This document shows, piece by piece, positions 58,240-64,000 of a DNA stretch of 64,000 nucleotides. Within the stretch, counting starts at the first letter, position 1. The number at the start of each line of letters is the position of its first letter. This DNA is from Membranipora membranacea (lineage: Eukaryota > Bryozoa > Gymnolaemata > Cheilostomatida > Membraniporidae): the NCBI GenBank assembly GCA_914767715.1, contig OU612075.1:21824001-21888000 (forward strand), given 5' to 3'. The position numbers were made by a program, and so were the translations under genes. Under the pieces are notes generated by a model. The model made no database searches. It was not told the origin of the DNA and saw nothing but the letters and a program-made list of their open reading frames with translations.

Positions 58240-58800
58240 TGTAGAGTTTTTCCTGCTGATCGCAGTGGTTGTATAGTACCTTACGCCAGTTTTCAATGCA
58301 CTGAGTTTTTTCAAACGGTACATATTTGAAGTTTCCATTATAGTTTCATAAAAAATGTTTTAGTTCTTGTATGTTTGGGTTGTCTCCGCTTGTTAATTGA
58401 ACTGCATAATCTTGTTTTTCGAGAGTTACTGATATCATCCCTTTACTGTCGCAATGTCAGGCGGAGGAGAGCTGCTGATCGCTGGTTGATTTTCAAAGGG
58501 AATTACAAGCTTATCTGAAAATATGTCAACCAAAATTTTCCTGCATTTTGGAGTTGCTGTTGTTACCCCTCGAGAAAATATGGGGCTCACCAGTAGTCAA
58601 TTAATTATTTTTTTAAAATACTATTTTTATGATGATATCATAGTTGGTTTGTACGCATAGTTTCCTAGCTTCCCCCCCCCCCCCCCTTGACAACCGCATA
58701 AGGCTGCAATCGCCTCCCAAACACTATTGAGGGCTGGTTGTTGTTATTAATTAAATGAAATAATACAAGAAGGCACATTGTGAGTATGTTATAGACTCAC

Positions 58801-58922
58801 CTTTGTACTGTTGGGAGAATGATATCCTGTACAGCTTCACGATAACTTCCCGATAGATAAGTAGGACGTTTATACCGGTGTAAATTATCCAGCTTCTGCC
58901 TGCTAATATATGAAAATGTGCT
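58801..58922 (-). pseudogene. Unit 1 exon d, unrecognised
   Basis: On the minus strand the excellent acceptor GTTTCCTTTTTTGTCAG and donor GTGAGT enclose 122 bases open in phase 0: STFSYISRQKLDNLHRYKRP, TYLSGSYREAVQDIILPTVQ. The ends of this frame (QxLDNLHxYK and xDIxLxTVQR) are echoed in unit 2 exon d at 62090-62202, which is frameshifted between them. Conservation of these two blocks in the same frame supports it as formerly coding. Function unknown. Confidence 0.45.
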
Positions 58923-59044
58923 CTGACAAAAAAGGAAACAACAAGGCCGTCAAAATGACATAACATAACAGCATATGTTGCGTCAGGCGCTGGACTCATG
59001 GCTAATGGCTATATTCAACTTATTATACATAAGGGTAATCTTAC

Positions 59045-59164
59045 CTTAGTATAATCAAAGCCGACAGTTAAACCATCTATAAGTTCCGGTTTGGTTCAGC
59101 TCATGGTGTATAACATCAGATAACAGAGACCAGCCATCCAAAGCCAAACGTATTAACAATCCTG
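59045..59164 (-). pseudogene. Unit 1 exon c, decayed
   Basis: Donor GTAAGA and acceptor TTCTACTGACAG on the minus strand. The 3' part reads KPELIDGLTVGFDYTK in the phase that joins exon d, but two stops lie upstream in that frame. Not clearly preserved in unit 2. Confidence 0.3.
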
Positions 59165-59364
59165 CTGTCAGTAGAAGTACAATGCATCTATAATCAACAA
59201 AGTAAGTTACTAAATTATTAGAATTAACTATGGAAACTACAAACACTGGTAACTTCTCAAACAACTTCACACCCTTGTGCACTATATTGGTCCAAGATCC
59301 AATGCGGTATGATAAATAGTGCTACTGTATTTTGGGTAAGAAAACTTGGTGACAGAAATGTTAC

Positions 59365-59571
59365 CTGCACAGATCAGGGTGTCATATAAAACTCTAGAGA
59401 ACAGGTCGAAGAGTCATGTGATGATAATGAGAATATCTTCACGAAGGTGTAAAGGCCGGGTGACCACATCCTGAATCTAGAGTCTTCTGTCTTGTCCTTT
59501 CAAGTTAGCACAATCTTTTACATCCAAATATCCATGCAAGTATGATGGCTAATACAGTGTTGGAACTCATC
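59365..59571 (-). pseudogene. Unit 1 exon e, two stops
   Basis: Minus strand, acceptor TTTTCTTAG, donor GTAACA. GYLDVKDCANLKGQDRR, then a TAG, IQDVVTRPLHLREDILIIIT, a TGA, LFDLFSRVLYDTLICA. Unit 2 has the matching exon at 62401-62601. The stops show that this copy is dead. Confidence 0.45.
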
Positions 59572-60097
59572 CTAAGAAAAGTAAATTGCAATGGGATTAT
59601 GAGAAACTTCAATCATCTCGCTGCAAATGTGGTATTACGTTCTCGTTTCTATTAGCGAAAACTGGATATTTACTGAACATTAAATTAGTTGTTTGGTTGA
59701 AATGCTCTTTATTTCCTAGGGATTATCGCAACGGAAAATTACGAGATTGGAGTGAACCATCTCAGCAATTCTAACCTACAGTGGCAGCATTCTTATAACA
59801 AACTTTATTGGGCATCAAGATAAGAGGTGAAACTGAGGGATTGATTTTGGTGATCGTTTTGACATTTGAGTTTCATCCTCAGAATAAGATGAAATAGCAG
59901 TTTAAATGTTATTCATAATCAGTATTCATTTTGGAAGGTTACGAATCTTCATACCAAAACAAATGGATTTTTTAAAATAGCTTACAATTCATTCATCGGG
60001 AGTAGAATTTTTCCAATAACCATATGACATAAATAAATGACAGATCGGCTCAAATCAACAACTTTTACAGTCATTGAGAGAATAAGACAACACTCGC

Positions 60098-60160
60098 CTT
60101 ATATTAATGTCAGCCATCTTTGTCTATGTCAATGTCAGGTTCTTCAGGTGGTCTTTGTAC
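60098..60160 (-). pseudogene. Unit 1 exon f, stop and GC donor
   Basis: 63 bases on the minus strand after the acceptor CATACACAG: YKDHLKNLTLT, a TAG, then TKMADINIR. The donor is GCGAGT. Unit 2 has an exon of identical length with an open frame and a GT donor. Confidence 0.45.
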
Positions 60161-61260
60161 CTGTGTATGACCTTGGTATGACCTTGGCATGACTGTCAGG
60201 ACAGAGGTGTTCATTCAGACTTTAATATTGCTCTTTCCTCTGCTTGATGGCCTTCAAAACTTTTGAAGGTTCTTGTTGGTGCAGAGCTTATCACAACTCA
60301 AGCTTCATTGTTACTTTTTATATGAATTTTTATCCATTTATTTTTACTGTCCATACTTTTAACAAGAGAGCACTCACATGAAGCATTTTATTTCTCTAAT
60401 TGATGAGACAAATAAACACATCATCATCATCATGGACTGGATCAACCTACAACAACACCATGAGTAAAAATAAAAATCATCATAATATTTCAGGTATTTG
60501 GACAACCGATGACTTCTACCGGCTTCTGTCACAAAACAAATTAAAGTGTAAGATTTTTTGCTGACGAGGACTAGCTAGTCTAGAACTATAGAAATGTCTG
60601 TGTCACTAATAGCTTCTATGAATGTTCAGGTTTAAACATACTGGCGAGTGGCATGGGATTGGGTTGCAACCTCAGCGGATCCTAGATTTTTCATATTTAA
60701 AATTAAGCAGACAGTAGAAAGAAATCTTGACCAAGTGGTTTATGTCCAAGATCATTATTGTCTTTGGAAGATGATTTGATCAACTCACTGAAATTTTGTT
60801 GCCTCCACAAAATATAAGGCGGCGTGGCCTATAATGGGTGGCGTGGCCTATAATGCTCCATCTTCATGTTAATGGGCTGCCTACTGCCTTCTTCTATGGT
60901 GTCTTCTGTTTTTGAGTGTCACTGATATCATACTGTTACTGTTGCAATCTTTTGTGAGGAGAGCAGCTGATCACTGGGGGATTTTAAACGACAATTTAAA
61001 AGCTCATCTGAAATTGAAGGGATACAATTCAAGTTATTTTTGTTGAACTGCTAATTTAGCTTTGCCATGTGCCCACAGTTTTGACAGGCATGCCATGGCT
61101 ACAGTTAATTTTTTTCCTAAGTATGAAGAATAATTTTAGTCGAAACTAATTCAAAACTCCACAAAAATGAAGGTGGTTATCACCATGGAGTTCAAATTCA
61201 AAAGTTTAATGAATGGAGTAAATAGCTGCTATCTGTAGCCTCTCACTGAACTCAACGAAC

Positions 61261-61641
61261 ATGAAAAATGCTACGCTGTTGGCATTTTGTGTTGTGCATT
61301 TAGAGAAATACGTAGTCAAGAAATACAGCATTTCCATCTCATCTTCACAAAAAGAAAAAGGAAACAGCTCAGTCCAACTTCAATTTAGCAGTTCAAACTC
61401 GGTTATCTGCAACCTCTCACTAAACGTAACAAAACTTAAAAAATGCTATGCTGTTGGCATTTGTGATGGTGCTGCGTTTAGAGAAATACACAGTCGAGAA
61501 ATGAAACATTTACAACTCACCCGCACAGTAAGAAAAGGAAGCAGTTCAGTCCGACTTCAATTTGAGAGCTCAAACTACATCTCTCCTGTCCTCGATTATC
61601 CTAGCAGAGTAACATCAAGTCCATCTTCTAGTAAAGGTTAA
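61261..61641 (+). CDS. 126-codon open frame with internal duplication, uncertain
   Basis: ATG at 61261, stop at 61639-61641. Two halves are duplicates: ATLLAFCVVHLEKY..SSVQLQFSSSN and YAVGICDGAAFREIHSREMK..SSVRLQFESSN. A third, broken copy lies at 63540-63760. The frame is Ser-rich. All exon-like segments of the array are on the other strand, so this may be the antisense of a promoter or 5' exon and not a gene. Confidence 0.3.
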   Translation: MKNATLLAFCVVHLEKYVVKKYSISISSSQKEKGNSSVQLQFSSSNSVICNLSLNVTKLKKCYAVGICDGAAFREIHSREMKHLQLTRTVRKGSSSVRLQFESSNYISPVLDYPSRVTSSPSSSKG

Positions 61642-61650
61642 TTTTGGATA

Positions 61651-61764
61651 ATGGCGTTTCAGCTGTCCACACCCATCGGCTACAATATGAGAACTGGTAT
61701 CCTCAACAAAGAAGCTACAGATATACTGCTGGCTATAAGAAAGGCTAAATTAGAGATCTTATGA
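61651..61764 (+). CDS. 37-codon open frame, doubtful
   Basis: MAFQLSTPIGYNMRTGIL, NKEATDILLAIRKAKLEIL, stop. The homologous stretch in the next unit (63775-63860) lacks the ATG and carries stops, so conservation as protein is not supported; the DNA itself is well conserved. Confidence 0.2.
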   Translation: MAFQLSTPIGYNMRTGILNKEATDILLAIRKAKLEIL

Positions 61765-62089
61765 CGGTGGAGTCACAAACATACAAAATACTGACTCAAG
61801 TTTAGAAGTTGTTTGGCACAGTAGAGTATAGATCAAGTTTGATGTAATTTTCCTGAGTTGCTGTCGCTTCCCCTCGAGGAAATTGGGGGTGACCAGTAGT
61901 GAATTAATTTAAAAAATGAAAATATTTTTTTAATTGTGTTTCCTAACTTTTACCAACCCCCCCCCCCTTGACAACCGACTACAGCTGTGATGCCTTCCAA
62001 AACACCATTAAGGGCTGGCTGTTGTTGCTACTAAAATAAAAAATATACAAGCAGACACAGTGTGAGTCTGTTATCTGTAGGTCTCTTAC

Positions 62090-62202
62090 CTTTGTACAGT
62101 TAGGAGGACGATATCTTTGCACAGCTTTGACTTTGACTCCCCAATAGAAAAGAATGAAGCTTATACAAGTGCAAATTATCTAACTGCTTTCAGCTTTCTA
62201 AT
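62090..62202 (-). pseudogene. Unit 2 exon d, frameshifted
   Basis: Minus strand with acceptor CATTTTGTAG and donor GTAAGA. QLDNLHLYKLHSFLLGS is open in one frame and KLCKDIVLLTVQ in another. Compare unit 1 exon d. Confidence 0.45.
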
Positions 62203-62400
62203 CTACAAAATGATTTCTATAATTCTTTGATAGCAGAACCAACGATGGAAAATAAAACCCCTTGTGACTTTTCAAACACTCTTTTTTCCGGTCTAATCCA
62301 TTATGATAAAAAGTTCTATAACATTTTAGGTCAGAAAACTTGCAGACAGAAATTGAAATCAACTGCCTGGCAATATGCCGGGTAAACATTTATGTCTTAC

Positions 62401-62601
62401 CTGCAGAGATCAGAGTACTATATAGAACTTCAGAGAACAGATCAAGAAGTCGTGTGAGGATATGAGATTATCCACACCACGGCGTAACAGCTTAGTGCAC
62501 ACATCATGAATCTTGTGTCTTCTGTCACATCCTTTTAAGTTTGCGCAGTCATTTATAATCAAATATCCATTTCGGCTGATGGCTCCTTGTTGTTACTCAT
62601 G
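62401..62601 (-). pseudogene. Unit 2 exon e, frameshifted near the 3' end
   Basis: Minus strand, acceptor CACTTCTTTTAG, donor GTAAGA: GYLIINDCANLKGCDRRHKI, HDVCTKLLRRGVDNLISS, then by a one-base deletion relative to unit 1 the frame moves to RLLDLFSEVLYSTLISA. Better preserved than unit 1. The C-containing NDCANLKGCDRR block and LLDLFSxVLYxTLI block are the conserved cores. Family not recognised. Confidence 0.5.
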
Positions 62602-62757
62602 CTAAAAGAAGTGAATTGCAATGGGGTTATGGGAAACTGCAATCAGATTAATATCTTCCGGGAATATGGCATCACGGACTAATTTCTATTAGCGACAAAC
62701 CGAAAATTCACTGAACATGAATTTTTACAGTATTTGAGAGAATAAGACAGCACCCAC

Positions 62758-62820
62758 CTTGTCATAATGCCAGCCATCTTTGTCTTTGTCAATGTCAGGT
62801 TATTGAGATGGTCTTTGTAC
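62758..62820 (-). pseudogene. Unit 2 exon f, exon itself open
   Basis: Minus strand, acceptor CATACACAG, donor GTGGGT; 63 bases, phase 2 on both sides: YKDHLNNLTLTKTKMAGIMT. No stop. Length and frame agree with unit 1 exon f. Confidence 0.5.
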
Positions 62821-64000
62821 CTGTGTATGATATACCACTACTCTTAGATGGGACTGATATGTGTTTATTCAGGCTATATTGTCCTATTTTCTGCTTGATG
62901 GCCTTTAAAACTTTGAAGGTACTTGTTGTTGTTGTGGACTAAATGAACCTACAACAAAACCATGAGTAAAAATTTCCATCATCATAATATTTTGGTTATT
63001 TGAACCACACTCAACTTCTACCAGGCTTCTGTCAAAAGAGCATATAAAGTGGAGGATTTGTATGCTCTAAGTTTAACATGTAAAAAGAAAACGTACAGCA
63101 GATATAATTTAGTCAAAGTATTTTATGTCCAAAATCATTATGGTTTCTGGAGGGCGATTCAATCAACTCACTGAATTTGTGTTGCCTCAGCGAAATAATA
63201 GGCGGTGAAGCTTTTGATCCTCAATCTTCTTCTCGTTAATATGGCTGTCTAGTCCTTCCTGCTGACTCTTCAATGCTGTGTCCCGTTTGTCGAGTATCAC
63301 TGATATCATGCTGTTACTGTCGCAATATCTCGCCGAGTATCGCTGCTAATCACTGATAGATTTTAAACGGCAAGTTCATCTGTAAATAGATGGGCTAAAA
63401 TCAAGCTCTTTTTGATATACCGTTAATTTAGCCTCGTCCTGTGGTCACTTATTTTGTTTGCTTGCGTGAGAAGGCTAACGTTAACTATTGTAATGGACTT
63501 CCGACTCAGCCTTTAAAGGCAATGGAGTAGAAAGCTATCTGTTACCGCTCTCTGAACCCAACGAACAAGATAAATGCTACGCTGATGGCGTTTTGTGTTG
63601 CGTTTAGAGAAATACACAGTCGAGAAATGAAACATTTAAAACTCACCCTCAAAAAAAAAAGCGCGGTTCTGTCCAACTTCAATTCAACAGTTCAAACTCC
63701 GTTTCTCCTGTCCTCGATAATCCTAACAGAGTAACATCAAGTCCATCTTCTAGTAAAGGTCAACTTTGGATCAGAATAGCGTCTCAGCTGTCCACACCCA
63801 TCGACTGCATTATGAGAACTGGTTACCTCAGCTAGCTACAGCTATGCACTGCTTGCTATAGGAAAGCTAAGCGAGAGCTGTTGTGGATAATTAGCAAAGA
63901 AAAGCTTTAGATTATCTTAGGATCATCTTTCAGCTAGAGCGAAGAATCATTGCCTCATCTGTTCACTTAATAAGTTAACTGCACTTTTTAAATAATAACA

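Larger units (their letters stand above)
58240..64000 (-). repeat. Tandem array of a 2.4-3.3 kb gene-bearing unit
   Basis: Ordered landmarks recur. CACTGATATCATxCTGTTACTG: 58425 (variant), 60918 and 63297. CCCCTCGAG..CACCAGTAGT: 58567 and 61872. Poly-C then TTGACAACCG: 58671-58698 and 61959-61980. Exon-like d: 58801 and 62090. e: 59365 and 62401. f: 60098 and 62758. CTGCTTGATGGCCTT: 60240 and 62890. CAACTCACTGAA..GTTGCCTC: 60781 and 63168. CAGCTGTCCACACCCATCG: 61659 and 63785. Two full copies and part of a third are present; the array runs off the window. Copies differ by many substitutions and indels, so the duplication is old. Confidence 0.85.

Noticed and set aside
58751-58999. Membrane-segment reading of exon d in the alternative frame
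   Set aside because: The hydrophobic frame is longest in unit 1, but the frame that shares end motifs (LDNLHxYK, DIxLxTVQR) with unit 2 is the soluble one, so the membrane reading is probably an artefact.

Overview
The window looks like AT-rich nuclear DNA of a multicellular animal, most likely an aquatic invertebrate such as a sponge or cnidarian. The phylum is an inference; no ribosomal or mitochondrial marker is present. Genes are cut into short exons of about 35-210 bases with GT-AG introns of about 100-500 bases. There are no operons or ribosome binding sites. The repeat content (CR1/L2-like LINEs, P-element-, KDZ-, MULE- and hAT-like DNA transposons, foldback elements, tRNA-derived repeats) is typical of such genomes. 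The strict consequence is that most open reading frames here are transposon remnants. The cellular genes show up only when exons are joined across splice sites with matching phase.

Region by region. 0.06-2.6 kb: a five-exon gene of a large invertebrate family of unknown function, with a frameshift and an in-frame stop. 2.66-3.98 kb: a ~176 bp satellite with an alternating, dimeric higher-order pattern. 5.1-5.65 kb: a foldback element with a second hairpin nested inside it. 5.7-9.5 kb: a cytochrome P450 of CYP2 type, eight exons recognisable, broken by a frameshift and a stop at a splice junction, its 3' end running into a LINE. 9.5-11.4 kb: that LINE, with coiled-coil ORF1 and endonuclease, then an internal deletion that joins the endonuclease to the far C terminus. 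12.9-13.5 kb: a 148 bp tandem repeat. 15.5-16.3 kb: an antisense LINE. 16.35-17.12 kb: two long hairpins, one with 213 bp arms that are almost identical. 19.4-20.8 kb and 43.0-44.7 kb: two copies of one DNA transposon. The second is complete with ~250 bp inverted ends; the first carries a nested MITE. 23.2-23.8 kb: two phase-matched minus-strand exons of an unrecognised gene. 24.3-32.6 kb: a graveyard of CR1-like LINE pieces.

33.87-35.18 kb contains the best candidate for an undescribed host gene: four exons joined in phase with no stop, encoding a protein I do not recognise. 35.2-41.8 kb and 45.4-50.7 kb are a patchwork of DNA-transposon debris (P-element-like RNase H transposase, KDZ-like exon, MULE pieces, hAT-like pieces). 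Inside it sits an intact terminal exon at 42.30-42.52 kb that resembles the end of a protein kinase domain. 51.5-52.7 kb is a 5'-truncated LINE with a nearly intact reverse transcriptase and an (ATAA)n tail. 54.1-54.7 kb holds a zinc-knuckle gag-like remnant.

58.2-64.0 kb is a tandem array of a ~2.4-3.3 kb unit, two copies plus the start of a third. Each copy carries the same set of minus-strand exon-like segments with splice sites. Copy 1 and copy 2 have different disabling mutations, so this reads as a decaying tandem gene family. Further copies are expected beyond the right edge.
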